A DNA stretch of 64,000 nt from Clostridia bacterium (GCA_017503285.1 JAFVTH010000018.1:1-64000); one strand, 5' to 3'. Shown: positions 52,328 through 61,359, counted from the first letter of the stretch. A program made the numbers and translations. The notes: generated from the letters alone by a model not told the origin.

Positions 52328-54015
52328 ATCTACTTGGAAAAGCAGCCGACCCAAAATTTTGGGCAGAGCTAAAGAATAAGCCAGAATATCAGTTTATTAT
52401 TGATGCAGTTTTGAAGGATTATGACGAATGCTGCATTGGAGAGATTGAAACAACAAAGTTTTCAAAGTTCCGTCTTTTCCGTGACAAGGGAGATAGAACC
52501 ACATACCAAAAGACGTTTTTCGCACGTCAGCACAGGCTTTACGTAATGGCACTTATGTGCCTACTCTATCCTGAAAACGAGGAGCATTTAGAGCTTTTAC
52601 AGGACACAATTTGGGAAATTTGCGACCAGTATGTTTGGGCGCTCCCTGCTCATATCGAAAACATCGAGGAGCATAATAATTGTGAGCTTGACCTTGATGC
52701 AACCTCGATGTCCTACGGCCTTGCTATGATTAAGGTTATGCTAAATGACAGGCTACACCCTCTTATCAAGGCAAGAATTGACTACGAAATTAACAGGCGA
52801 CTGATTGAGCCATTCTTTGCAAAGCGTTGGCATTGGGAATACAGGCAAAACAACTGGACAGCGGTTTGCGCCGGCTCTGTTGGCTGTACCATTATGCTTA
52901 ACCGTCCGGAGCTTTTTGAAAAGGCAAAGGACCGTCTTAACGAGGATATGGCAAGCTATATAGCCTCTTACAAGGACGATGGCGTTTGCGTTGAGGGCGC
53001 CGGCTATTGGAGCTACGGCTTTGGTTACTATATGGAATATGCAAATATGCTAAAGATTTTTACAAATGGCGAGTGTGATTTGACCGCCGACCCTAAAATT
53101 CTTAACATTTCCACCTTCCTACAAAAGCTTTTCCTTGACAAGGATGTTATTGTAAACTATGGCGACTGCGGTGCAGGCACAGATGTTAAGGTGCCATCCG
53201 GCTTTATGTTTGGGCTTAAGGCTATTTATGGCGACAAGCTGGAGCTACCTCCCTTTGAGCGACTTGCTACACAGTGCCACTACTTCCCGTTTCTTTTGAA
53301 AGCATTTACCTGCTACGACAAATCATTTGTAGCTAAGGATATTTCGAATAATGCCACATACTACATGGGCGACTGCGGTTGGTTTACAAAAAGGACACCA
53401 AAATACGGCTTTTCTGCCCGTGGCGGATGTAACGGTGAAAGCCACAACCACAACGACGTTGGCTCCTTTATTTTGTCTGTTGACAACGACCAACTCATTG
53501 TTGATATGGGTGGCAGACCCTACACAAGACAATATTTCGAGCATGAAACAAGATATACTTTTCTTGAAACCTCATCAAGAGGTCACAACGTGCCGATTAT
53601 CAACGGTAAATATCAAGCAAATATTCCGGAGGCGTACCCAACAACAAGCTATGAAAACGGCGTGTTCTCTGTTGACTTTAGAGTTGCTTATGACGCGCCT
53701 GAGGTAACTAAGCTTGTGCGCAATTATAAGCCTGAGGAGTCAAGAATTACCGTTACTGATATTTTCGAGGGTGTAAGCACTCTTACCGAAAGGCTTATTT
53801 CCTATGTTAAGCCAGAGATTGGTCAAGGCTTTGTAAAAATCGGAAAAGCTACCATTCTTTTCGATTCCACCCTTGCAAATGCGTCCTTTAGCGAGGATAT
53901 ACACGCAACTGATCTTTATGAAAACGGTGAGCTTAAAAACGGCACGACCGTTTACCTAACCGACATCACTGTAAAAGAGCCTAAGGACCTCTTTGAATTT
54001 GTAATTGAAATATAA
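52324..54015 (+). CDS. Heparinase II/III family protein
   Basis: A 563-residue protein with an N-terminal alpha/alpha toroid (about 1-330) and a C-terminal beta-sandwich (about 345-563) that opens with the family motif ESHNHNDVGSFIL. This is the layout of polysaccharide lyases for uronate-containing glycans. There is no signal peptide, so it would act on imported oligosaccharides. The final position in an operon with redox enzymes and an isomerase suggests an unusual acidic sugar or its conjugate. Substrate unknown. Confidence 0.85.
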   Translation: MNLLGKAADPKFWAELKNKPEYQFIIDAVLKDYDECCIGEIETTKFSKFRLFRDKGDRTTYQKTFFARQHRLYVMALMCLLYPENEEHLELLQDTIWEICDQYVWALPAHIENIEEHNNCELDLDATSMSYGLAMIKVMLNDRLHPLIKARIDYEINRRLIEPFFAKRWHWEYRQNNWTAVCAGSVGCTIMLNRPELFEKAKDRLNEDMASYIASYKDDGVCVEGAGYWSYGFGYYMEYANMLKIFTNGECDLTADPKILNISTFLQKLFLDKDVIVNYGDCGAGTDVKVPSGFMFGLKAIYGDKLELPPFERLATQCHYFPFLLKAFTCYDKSFVAKDISNNATYYMGDCGWFTKRTPKYGFSARGGCNGESHNHNDVGSFILSVDNDQLIVDMGGRPYTRQYFEHETRYTFLETSSRGHNVPIINGKYQANIPEAYPTTSYENGVFSVDFRVAYDAPEVTKLVRNYKPEESRITVTDIFEGVSTLTERLISYVKPEIGQGFVKIGKATILFDSTLANASFSEDIHATDLYENGELKNGTTVYLTDITVKEPKDLFEFVIEI

Positions 54016-54016
54016 A

Positions 54017-54040
54017 AAAAGGAGCCAATCGGCTCCTTTT
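54017..54040. terminator. Bidirectional terminator between lyase and lipid kinase genes
   Basis: A 10-bp stem AAAAGGAGCC/GGCTCCTTTT with a 4-base loop and T-runs on both sides. Confidence 0.9.
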
Positions 54041-54043
54041 TAT

Positions 54044-55033
54044 TTACTTTACAGCTAAGCTTTTAGACACAGGGCTGGGTTTTTTAACTTGATTTTGATT
54101 TTTAGGGGGCGGAAGTGTCTTTGACTTTTCCATATGATTAACAAGGTTAATTGCTCTTGGTATAACACCAATTTCAACTGTGCTTTCCTTGAAAATTTCG
54201 CCATCACAGCAGACGGTGACAATACCCTCTACCTTAACACTCTTACACTTTTTATAAAGCAAGAACTCCTCTGTACCTGCCTTTAGCTCGCAGGCGTCTG
54301 CATCCTTTATGTGGGTGCCCTTTCTAAAGTCGCCTACAAGGCTTAAAAACGTAGCAGAGCTTATATCCTTAATGATTGTAACATCTAAAATGCCATCATC
54401 AAGCCTTGCACCGGGGGTAACCTTAAAGCCGCCGCCATACCACTTTCCGTTTCCAACAGCAATAAGAAGAAACTTGTCGTCAATTGTTTCCTCTGTGCCA
54501 TCAAGGTATGTAAGTGTGACCCTTGCCTTAAGTGGCTTTTTATTTATAAGCTCTCCTAAAACCCCAAGAATGTATGCCATACCACCTGTTATAAGCGGAG
54601 ATTTTTTAAGCTCCGCTGCTCTTTCAACCACAGAGCAGTCAAAGCCCATATTTACCACATTTATGGCATAGCGATGGTTAACACGCATAACATCTGCGCA
54701 AAACTCCCTTGGCATGCTGTCAAAGGACCTGACAAAGTCATTTCCGCTACCGATAGGTACAATTTTAAGGGATGCTGTGTCGTTGCAGCCGCTTTCCATA
54801 ATCGCATTTATTGCCTTGTAAACCGTGCCATCGCCACCATAAACCGTAAAGCAGGTGTGTGGATTTTCCTTACAGGTGTCTATAATCAGCCTTGGAGTGT
54901 CCTCGGGGGACTTTGACACATAAACATGCTTTTCGTTTTTCAAATCGTTAAGCAGCCGTGTAACCATGCCCTTGCCGGCATTGGGATTTATAATATGAAC
55001 TATTTGCTTTTCCGCAGTGCCGTTATTGCTCAT
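54044..55033 (-). CDS. Diacylglycerol/lipid kinase family protein
   Basis: A 329-residue DagK/YegS-like kinase. IINPNAGKG (14-22), TVYGGDGTVYKAINA (about 62-76) and PIGSGNDFVRS are the nucleotide-binding motifs. The C-terminal tail (about 300-329) is Lys/Pro-rich. It would phosphorylate a lipid such as diacylglycerol in the membrane. It starts 13 bases after the esterase gene, with AAAGGAG upstream, so the two form an operon. Confidence 0.9.
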   Translation of the reverse strand: MSNNGTAEKQIVHIINPNAGKGMVTRLLNDLKNEKHVYVSKSPEDTPRLIIDTCKENPHTCFTVYGGDGTVYKAINAIMESGCNDTASLKIVPIGSGNDFVRSFDSMPREFCADVMRVNHRYAINVVNMGFDCSVVERAAELKKSPLITGGMAYILGVLGELINKKPLKARVTLTYLDGTEETIDDKFLLIAVGNGKWYGGGFKVTPGARLDDGILDVTIIKDISSATFLSLVGDFRKGTHIKDADACELKAGTEEFLLYKKCKSVKVEGIVTVCCDGEIFKESTVEIGVIPRAINLVNHMEKSKTLPPPKNQNQVKKPSPVSKSLAVK

Positions 55034-55046
55034 TTTTTTATCTCCT

Positions 55047-55691
55047 TTATTTTGTTACCAGCCATTCAATAAGGTCGGTTTCCTCAAATGCCCTGTCCCA
55101 GCAGTTGTGAGAAAGGTCATCATAAATTGTAAATTCAACATTCTTGCCCTGCGCCTTGGCAGAATTTACCATAGCCTCAGACTGTGAAAGCGGAACAACA
55201 TCATCAAGTCTGCCATGGAAAACACGGATTGGCATACCAAGTGCCCATGCGCGCCAGTTCATACCGCCACCGCAAAGTGGAGCAATTTTTGAAAACATCT
55301 CCGGATAAGTAAGCGCCATTTCCCAAGTGCCAAAGCCACCCATAGAAATGCCACAAAGGCTTATATTTGCTTTGTCTACCTGATTACTATTCGCAATGTC
55401 CTCAATAAGAGCCTTTAGCTCCCTTTTATAGTCAATCCAAGTGGTGTTATGTGGGCACTGAGGGGAAAGAGTATATGCTCTTATACCCTTATGCTCTTGA
55501 TTTTTTGTAAAAAGCTTTGGTACGCAATAAATCTTTAGCTTTTCTATATCATCTCCGCGCTCTCCTGCGCCATGCAGAAAAACGATAAGAGGCAGCCTTT
55601 CATTTGGCTGAATATTGTCGGGACCGGTTAAAATATAGCCAAGCTGTGTGGCTTCAATACTTATTTTCTTGCTTTTTTCTTGCTTTATCAT
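55047..55691 (-). CDS. Alpha/beta hydrolase, esterase family
   Basis: A 214-residue hydrolase of the dienelactone hydrolase/esterase type. The oxyanion region FLHGAGERGDD, nucleophile elbow GISMGGFG, acid in GRLDDVVP and His in DLSHNCWD form a full catalytic triad. There is no signal peptide. It is similar to carbohydrate or phospholipid esterases; the substrate is not clear. It is first in a two-gene operon with the lipid kinase. Confidence 0.88.
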   Translation of the reverse strand: MIKQEKSKKISIEATQLGYILTGPDNIQPNERLPLIVFLHGAGERGDDIEKLKIYCVPKLFTKNQEHKGIRAYTLSPQCPHNTTWIDYKRELKALIEDIANSNQVDKANISLCGISMGGFGTWEMALTYPEMFSKIAPLCGGGMNWRAWALGMPIRVFHGRLDDVVPLSQSEAMVNSAKAQGKNVEFTIYDDLSHNCWDRAFEETDLIEWLVTK

Positions 55692-55736
55692 GGCTTTTAC
55701 TCCTAACTTGCTGATATCTTATTCTAAGTTTAACAT

Positions 55737-55765
55737 AATATTACTTAGTTGTCAAACATTAGATA
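55737..55765 (-). promoter_or_regulatory. Promoter of the esterase/lipid-kinase operon
   Basis: Minus strand: TTGACA, 17-bp spacer, TAAACT with a TGT extended -10. Confidence 0.65.
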
Positions 55766-55773
55766 AAATAAAA

Positions 55774-55795
55774 GCCCGTGTTCTTATGCACGGGC
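55774..55795 (-). terminator. Terminator of pduL
   Basis: Stem GCCCGTG/CACGGGC with an 8-base loop; on the minus strand CTTTTATTTT follows. Confidence 0.85.
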
Positions 55796-55811
55796 ATATT
55801 ATTTTAAGAAA

Positions 55812-56387
55812 TTATTTAATGATTTTGCCGTAAACTGCGCCAAATGCTTGAGCAGCATTAGACTCATCTGTGTCAATATGCATAGCAGCGCTGAAGTTCG
55901 GATGAACTCTAACCACAACATCGCCAAAGATTGTTGTTCTGTCTGCGCTTTCAATCTTAACCATAACAATTTGCTTATCGCTAACGCCGGCTGCCTCAGC
56001 CTCTGCCGGTGTGAAGTGGATATGTCTCTTTGCGGCAATAACACCCTCAGAAAGCTCAACCTCGCCACATGGGCCAACAAGCTTGCATGGACCGGATGCG
56101 CTAACATCTCCACTCTCTCTAACCGGTGCATTAACACCAAGTGTTCTTGCATCTGTAAGAGAAACCTCAACCTGTGAAGCCTTTCTTTCAGGGCCGAGAA
56201 CGATAACGTTCTTAATCTCGTTCTTTGGACCAACAACAGTTACTCTTTCCTCACAAGCAAACTGACCGGGCTGGCTAAGATCCTTCTTGTGTGTTAGCTG
56301 ATGACCAGCACCGAAAAGGATGTCAACATGCTCTCTTGTTAGGTGTACATGACGTGCACTTGTTTCAACTAAAACCTTGTTACTCAT
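55812..56387 (-). CDS. pduL: Phosphate propanoyltransferase/phosphotransacetylase, PduL type
   Basis: A 191-residue PduL. It exchanges CoA and phosphate on acyl groups (propionyl- or acetyl-CoA). The two metal-binding His motifs are SARHVHLT (10-17) and AKRHIHFT (about 118-125). There is no N-terminal encapsulation peptide and no microcompartment gene nearby, so it probably works as a free cytosolic phosphotransacetylase in acetate formation. Monocistronic. Confidence 0.93.
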   Translation of the reverse strand: MSNKVLVETSARHVHLTREHVDILFGAGHQLTHKKDLSQPGQFACEERVTVVGPKNEIKNVIVLGPERKASQVEVSLTDARTLGVNAPVRESGDVSASGPCKLVGPCGEVELSEGVIAAKRHIHFTPAEAEAAGVSDKQIVMVKIESADRTTIFGDVVVRVHPNFSAAMHIDTDESNAAQAFGAVYGKIIK

Positions 56388-56421
56388 TTTTATGTATCTC
56401 CTTAAATTTTATTCCGTTAAT

Positions 56422-56450
56422 ATATTAGCACATTTTTACTCGTTTGTAAA
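56422..56450 (-). promoter_or_regulatory. Promoter of pduL
   Basis: Minus strand: TTTACA, 17-bp spacer, TAATAT with a TGC extended -10. Confidence 0.7.
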
Positions 56451-56493
56451 CAATTGTATGATTTTTTTCTACAAAAAAGAACAAAATATTTGT

Positions 56494-57315
56494 ATGAGCA
56501 AAATTATTAAATATCTAACTAAAGTATATAAGGAAGACGGGCTTAGTATTCTTGGCAGCTCAATTAGCTTTTTTGTAACTATTTCCGCAATACCATTTAT
56601 AGCCCTGCTTCTTTTCCTTCTCGGCATGCTGTCCCCGGAGCTTGTTTCAGCCTTTGAGGAGCTTATAAAAAATCTCGTGCCGGAAGCACTTTTGGATGGC
56701 TTTTTTGTCATAATTGAAAAAATCAAGGAAACGGATATAAAAATATTCCTCCCTATTAGCATTATTACCGCTATATGGGCAAGCAGTAAAGGGGTTGGAG
56801 GTCTTTGCCGTGGAATAGAATCCGTTTACGATAAAAGCGACAGATGTGGTTGGCTTGCCTGTGCTATAAAAACAGTATTTAGAGCTGTGATTTTCTTTAT
56901 TGTCACCGTGCTTTCCCTTGTGGTCTTTTCCCTTGGCAAGCTTCTTTACGAAAGCATAAGCACACAAAGCACAGCCATTCGAGTTTTGCTAACTGTTCTT
57001 GTTAAGCTACGCTTTGTGGCACTATTTTTCGTGCTTGCGCTTTTCTTTACCCTGCTTTATCGCTGTCTTTACAAGGAAAAGGGCTTATTAAAGCACCTGC
57101 CCGGAGCGCTATTTTCAGCCACAGGGTGGCTTGCTTTTACCTTTTTCTATTCAAAATTTCTTGACTATGTGCTATCTCGCCCCTCAATTTATCTTGGTAT
57201 GGGTACCCTTGTATTTTTTATGCTTTGGGTCTACTTTTGCACAATTATTATGCTTCTCGGTGCAGAGCTTAACAAATACTATATTTACAAAAAGCACGGT
57301 ATGGAAAATATGTAA
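56494..57315 (+). CDS. YihY/BrkB family membrane protein
   Basis: A 273-residue inner-membrane protein with about six spans. SILGSSISFFVTISAIPFIA and the late LGMGTLVFFMLWVYFCTIIML-like region match YihY/UPF0761 (once annotated as ribonuclease BN, in error). Its role is not established. The ATG at 56494 is a choice by family length; the RBS is weak, and an upstream ATG at 56458 is an alternative. No clear promoter was found. Confidence 0.85.
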   Translation: MSKIIKYLTKVYKEDGLSILGSSISFFVTISAIPFIALLLFLLGMLSPELVSAFEELIKNLVPEALLDGFFVIIEKIKETDIKIFLPISIITAIWASSKGVGGLCRGIESVYDKSDRCGWLACAIKTVFRAVIFFIVTVLSLVVFSLGKLLYESISTQSTAIRVLLTVLVKLRFVALFFVLALFFTLLYRCLYKEKGLLKHLPGALFSATGWLAFTFFYSKFLDYVLSRPSIYLGMGTLVFFMLWVYFCTIIMLLGAELNKYYIYKKHGMENM

Positions 57316-57318
57316 AAC

Positions 57319-57346
57319 AAAAGGAACGGCTTGTACCGTTCCTTTT
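57319..57346. terminator. Bidirectional terminator between YihY and lysA genes
   Basis: An 11-bp stem AAAAGGAACGG/CCGTTCCTTTT with a 6-base loop and T-runs. Confidence 0.9.
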
Positions 57347-57349
57347 TTA

Positions 57350-58669
57350 TTAGCTTAGCTTTTTGTCAAGACGGAAAACGTCTCTGTAGCTTTCACGCTC
57401 TATTGCCACTCTTTCCTTTTCTCCCAAAAGAAGAATCTTTGGGCGATTTATTCTGTTATAGTTTGATGCCATTGAGTAGTTATATGCGCCTGTTACCAAA
57501 ACGCCAACATAATCTCCACGGCAAACCTTAGGTAGATATATGCCCTCTCCTATAAGGTCGCCACTTTCACAGAGTCTGCCTGCAACCGTGCATTCATAGT
57601 CTGCCACCTGATCCATACGATTTGGGCAAACCACGGTGTATTTTGATTGATAAAGCGCATATCTTGGGTTATCGGACATACCGCCGTCAACCGCAACATA
57701 ATTCTTGTAGCCGTCAATTTCCTTAACAGAGCCAACCTGATAAATGGTCATACCGCTATCAGCAACAATGCTCCTGCCCGGCTCCATAAGAATAATAGGT
57801 CTTTCAAGATTATATTTTTCAAGCTGTGTGTTTATATGCTCAGCAATTTGCTTTATGTTTTCCTCATAATCTATATACGGGTCGCTTTCCACATATCTTA
57901 CGCCAAAGCCACCGCCAAGATTTAGGTATTTTGGGGTATATCCACAAGCAACCCTTATCTCATTTATAAACTCAAGCATAATGTCAGCAGCCTGACAAAA
58001 CGGCTCAATCTCAAAAATCTGTGAGCCGATGTGGCAATGCAAGCCGGATAGCTCAATATTCTCAAGAGAAAGAGCTGTTTTTACAATTTCCATAGCTTGT
58101 CCTGTTTCAATAGCTGTGCCAAACTTACTATCTACGCTGCCTGTGGAAATTGCCTTGTGTGTATGGGGGTCAATGCCCGGGGTGATTCTTAGAAGAACCC
58201 TTTGCACCTTGTTATTTGCCCTTGCGATTTTGTCAATAGCATAAAGCTCATCATAGGTGTCAACCACAAAATGGCCAATGCCCTCATTTATTGCTGTTTC
58301 AATATCAAAATCTGTCTTGGAGTTGCCGTGGAAAAAGGCGTTTTCAAGGGGGAAGCCGGCTTCCTTAGCTGTATATAGCTCTCCTAAGGAAACTATATCA
58401 GTTTTAATACCCTCCTCCTTAGCAATTTGATAAATGCCAACGAAGGAAAGTGCTTTACTTGCATACAGAGGGCAAGAGCCCTTGCCAAAATGCTTCTCCA
58501 TAGCGCCAAGGTAGGTGCGCATTCTGTTTCTTATTCTGTTTTCGTCAAGAAGCATAAGTGGCGTGCCGTGCTTTTTTGCAAGCTCTACCGTGTCGTAGCC
58601 TGCAAAGAAAAGCCTTGAGCCATTTACGCTTAAATTACTATGGAGTAATTCCATTTCCTCGCAATACAT
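57350..58669 (-). CDS. lysA: Diaminopimelate decarboxylase
   Basis: A 439-residue PLP enzyme that makes L-lysine from meso-DAP, the last step of the pathway. The PLP lysine is in PLYASKALSF. HCHIGSQI, the Gly-rich LNLGGGFGVRY, EPGRSIVADSG and the active-site RLCESGD are present. AAGGAG precedes the ATG. It is the third gene of dapA-dapB-lysA. Confidence 0.95.
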   Translation of the reverse strand: MYCEEMELLHSNLSVNGSRLFFAGYDTVELAKKHGTPLMLLDENRIRNRMRTYLGAMEKHFGKGSCPLYASKALSFVGIYQIAKEEGIKTDIVSLGELYTAKEAGFPLENAFFHGNSKTDFDIETAINEGIGHFVVDTYDELYAIDKIARANNKVQRVLLRITPGIDPHTHKAISTGSVDSKFGTAIETGQAMEIVKTALSLENIELSGLHCHIGSQIFEIEPFCQAADIMLEFINEIRVACGYTPKYLNLGGGFGVRYVESDPYIDYEENIKQIAEHINTQLEKYNLERPIILMEPGRSIVADSGMTIYQVGSVKEIDGYKNYVAVDGGMSDNPRYALYQSKYTVVCPNRMDQVADYECTVAGRLCESGDLIGEGIYLPKVCRGDYVGVLVTGAYNYSMASNYNRINRPKILLLGEKERVAIERESYRDVFRLDKKLS

Positions 58670-58683
58670 ATTTTCTCCTTAAA

Positions 58684-58711
58684 GCAAGTCCCCGAAAACT
58701 CGGGGGCTTGT
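58684..58711 (-). other. Hairpin between dapB and lysA
   Basis: A GC-rich inverted repeat, AAGTCCCCGA/TCGGGGGCTT, just after the dapB stop. There is no T-run, so it is more likely an mRNA-stability or processing hairpin than a terminator. Confidence 0.5.
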
Positions 58712-58712
58712 C

Positions 58713-59459
58713 CTATTTCTTAAACATATCCTGCATTGTGTATAGTCCCTTTTCCTTGCCTACAAGAAAGGCTGCTGCCTTTATTGCGCCGTCTGCAAAA
58801 AGCGAACGGTCATAAGCCGTGTGGGAAAGGACAAGCTGCTGAGAATCTGTTGTAATATAAACAGAATGCTCGCCAACTATGTTAGCCATACGAAGTGCAT
58901 GGATGCCGATTTCATTTTTTGTGCGCTTGCTCTCTCCGCCTCTGCCGTATACATACTCTGCCTCGGGTCTTACCTCTTTTATAGAGTCAGCCACTGTAAT
59001 TGCAGTACCGGACGGTGCGTCAACCTTACGATTGTGATGCGCCTCAACGATTTCTATATCAGCATCGGGAAATGCCCTTGCAGCCTCCTTTGCAAAATCG
59101 CAAAGCAGGGCAATACCAATGGACATATTTGATGCCAAAAATACAGGAACCCTTTGTGCCGCCTTGGCAACCATAGCCTTATCACTATCGTCAAGCGCGG
59201 TTGTTGCAATAATAACAGGTCTTTGAACCTTAATTGCATATTCCAAAACACCCTTTACAAGTGTATGGAAGGAAAAGTCGATTATAACGTCGGGTGTGCC
59301 CTCAACCTTATCAAAGCTATCGTAATGAGTATAGCTCTCATTGCCTGTGGTAACGTGGTCTACACCACAAAATAGCTCCATATCCTCTCTCTTAGAAAGC
59401 TGGTTTATAACGTGTCCACCCATTTTTCCGTTAGAGCCGTGAACCAATACTCTTATCAT
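58713..59459 (-). CDS. dapB: 4-hydroxy-tetrahydrodipicolinate reductase
   Basis: A 248-residue reductase. The cofactor loop VHGSNGKMGGHVI, the substrate motif EAHHNRKVDAPSGTA (catalytic His and Lys), and VIDFSFH are typical. It follows dapA with a 4-base overlap. Confidence 0.95.
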   Translation of the reverse strand: MIRVLVHGSNGKMGGHVINQLSKREDMELFCGVDHVTTGNESYTHYDSFDKVEGTPDVIIDFSFHTLVKGVLEYAIKVQRPVIIATTALDDSDKAMVAKAAQRVPVFLASNMSIGIALLCDFAKEAARAFPDADIEIVEAHHNRKVDAPSGTAITVADSIKEVRPEAEYVYGRGGESKRTKNEIGIHALRMANIVGEHSVYITTDSQQLVLSHTAYDRSLFADGAIKAAAFLVGKEKGLYTMQDMFKK

Positions 59460-60346
59460 ACATCAAGCCCCTGCTCTCTCATAAGCTTAAGCATAACCTC
59501 ATACTTAGCCTCGCTCATAGGTGTAAGCGGAAGCCTTAGAGTGTTTGTGCCATAGCCCATCTTTGCCATTGCAGCCTTTACAGGAATTGGGTTAACCTCA
59601 GAGAAAAGACTATCAATAACTGCGTGAAGGTCAAACTGGATTTGTCTTGCGCCCTCGATGTCGCCCTTTAGGAATTTTTCGCACATCAAAGAGGTCTTTC
59701 TTGGCAAGATGTTAGACACAACAGAGATTACACCCTTGCCGCCAAGGGACATAATTGGCACGATTTGGTCATCATTACCGCTATACATATCAAGGCTTTC
59801 GCTAACATAAGACATAGTTTCAACAATCTTGCTGATATTACCGTTAGCTTCCTTAATTGCGATAATGTTTTCGTGCTCCATAAGCGCCTTATAGGTAGCA
59901 GGCTCAATATTAACACCTGTTCTGGACGGAACGTTGTAAAGAATTACAGGCACTGTGCTATGGTCAGCAAGCGCTGTAAACATTTTTATAAGGCCTACCT
60001 GTGTAGCCTTGTTATAGTATGGTGCAACGGTAAGAACAGCGTCAGCCCCTGCCTCGCACGCATATTTTGTGAGGGAAAGCGCATAATCTAAATCGTTACT
60101 ACCTGTGCCAGCAATTACAGGAACACGCTTGTTTGCTTTTTTTACAACACGGGCAATAACCTCCCTGTGCTCCTCGTCTGTAAGAGTAGAAGCCTCACCG
60201 GTTGTGCCGCATGCAACAAGGGCGCTAACACCCTCAGCAATCTGCCAGTCAACAAGCCTGTCAAGAGCCTCGTAATCAACGCTACCATCCTCACGCATAG
60301 GGGTAACAAGGGCAGTTGCAACGCCTTCAAACAATGTTTTCTTCAT
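59456..60346 (-). CDS. dapA: 4-hydroxy-tetrahydrodipicolinate synthase
   Basis: A 296-residue TIM-barrel aldolase that condenses pyruvate with aspartate semialdehyde. GVATALVTPM, CGTTGEASTLTDEEH, YNVPSRTG (catalytic Tyr) and the Schiff-base Lys in IAIKEANGN are present. It is first in the dapA-dapB-lysA operon. The leader is only about 45 bases, too short for a lysine riboswitch. Confidence 0.95.
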   Translation of the reverse strand: MKKTLFEGVATALVTPMREDGSVDYEALDRLVDWQIAEGVSALVACGTTGEASTLTDEEHREVIARVVKKANKRVPVIAGTGSNDLDYALSLTKYACEAGADAVLTVAPYYNKATQVGLIKMFTALADHSTVPVILYNVPSRTGVNIEPATYKALMEHENIIAIKEANGNISKIVETMSYVSESLDMYSGNDDQIVPIMSLGGKGVISVVSNILPRKTSLMCEKFLKGDIEGARQIQFDLHAVIDSLFSEVNPIPVKAAMAKMGYGTNTLRLPLTPMSEAKYEVMLKLMREQGLDV

Positions 60347-60398
60347 AATTGTACCTCGCTGTATATAAAAGATTTTAGTTTACTAAAGTAATGTACAT

Positions 60399-60427
60399 AT
60401 TATAACAATATTTTTTGCCTGTGTCAA
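60399..60427 (-). promoter_or_regulatory. Consensus promoter of dapA-dapB-lysA
   Basis: Minus strand: TTGACA, 17-bp spacer, TATAAT with a TGT extended -10. Confidence 0.85.
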
Positions 60428-60442
60428 GATATATACAAAACT

Positions 60443-60461
60443 TACGCAAAATTTTTGCGTA
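60443..60461. promoter_or_regulatory. Perfect palindrome between dapA and pyridoxamine kinase
   Basis: TACGCAAAA-T-TTTTGCGTA, 9-bp perfect arms around one base. It lies between two back-to-back consensus promoters (-35 boxes at 60422-60427 and 60466-60471), where a dimeric regulator could act on both. Confidence 0.55.
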
Positions 60462-60465
60462 CGTA

Positions 60466-60494
60466 TTGACATTGACCTTTTTTGGGTGTATAAT
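60466..60494 (+). promoter_or_regulatory. Consensus promoter of the pyridoxamine kinase gene
   Basis: TTGACA, 17-bp spacer, TATAAT; about 32 bases before the start. Confidence 0.85.
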
Positions 60495-60525
60495 CAAAGC
60501 ATATTTTTTTAAGGGGGCAATTTTT

Positions 60526-61359
60526 ATGAAAAGAATTGTTACAATTCAAGACATTTCATGCTTTGGCAAGTGTTCCATTACCGTTGCACTTCCACTTATT
60601 TCCGCAATGGGCATTGAGTGCGCAATTTTACCGACCTCAATTCTCTCTACTCATACAGGTGGCTTTACCGGCTTTACCTTCCGCGATTTAAGTGATGACA
60701 TTCCCGATATTTCAAACCATTGGCAAAGCTGCAAAATAGACTTTGATACCATATACACAGGCTATCTCGGAAACGAAAAGCAAATCAATTATACTATTGA
60801 CTTTATAAAGGCGTTCAAGAAGGAAAACACACTTGTTTTTGTTGACCCTGCCATGGCAGATAACGGTAAAATGTACGTTGGCTTTGACAAGGACTTCCCT
60901 GCCCATATGGCTAGGCTTTGCTCCGTTGCTGACATTATCGTTCCTAACATAACAGAGGCTTGCTTCCTGTTAGATGTTCCGTACACACAGGACTACGACG
61001 AGGATTACATAAAAAATATGCTTGTTGACCTATGCAAGCTAGGTACAAAAAAGGCTGTTTTGACCGGTGTTTCCTTTGATAAACAGACACAGGGTGCTTA
61101 TTTTTACGATAGCGAGAGTGGAAAATACCACTTCTACAAGAGAGATACAATCCCTGCCTCATTCCACGGCACGGGAGATACATTTTCCTCTGTTTTTGCA
61201 GGCGCATTAACCCGTGGTTTTGATATAGAAAGAGCTATTAAAACAGCTGTTGACTTTACAGTTTTGACAATAGAAAAGACTCTTCCGGACAAGGAAAGCC
61301 ACCCATATGGCACTAAGTTTGAGGAGTGTATCCCTCAGCTTGTTGATATGATAAAATAA
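60526..61359 (+). CDS. pdxY: Pyridoxamine/pyridoxal kinase
   Basis: A 277-residue ribokinase-fold kinase of the PdxY/PdxK type, which phosphorylates B6 vitamers to make PLP. VTIQDISCFGKCSITVALP, VDPAMADNGKMY, PNITEA and the catalytic-loop FHGTGDTFSS are typical. The ATG at 60526 has AAGGGGG upstream; the longer frame crosses the promoter. Nearby dapA and lysA: LysA needs PLP, a possible reason for shared control. Confidence 0.9.
   Translation: MKRIVTIQDISCFGKCSITVALPLISAMGIECAILPTSILSTHTGGFTGFTFRDLSDDIPDISNHWQSCKIDFDTIYTGYLGNEKQINYTIDFIKAFKKENTLVFVDPAMADNGKMYVGFDKDFPAHMARLCSVADIIVPNITEACFLLDVPYTQDYDEDYIKNMLVDLCKLGTKKAVLTGVSFDKQTQGAYFYDSESGKYHFYKRDTIPASFHGTGDTFSSVFAGALTRGFDIERAIKTAVDFTVLTIEKTLPDKESHPYGTKFEECIPQLVDMIK

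Noticed and set aside
60347-60398. Lysine riboswitch before dapA
   Set aside because: The leader is only about 45 bases; the riboswitch needs about 170 and a terminator.
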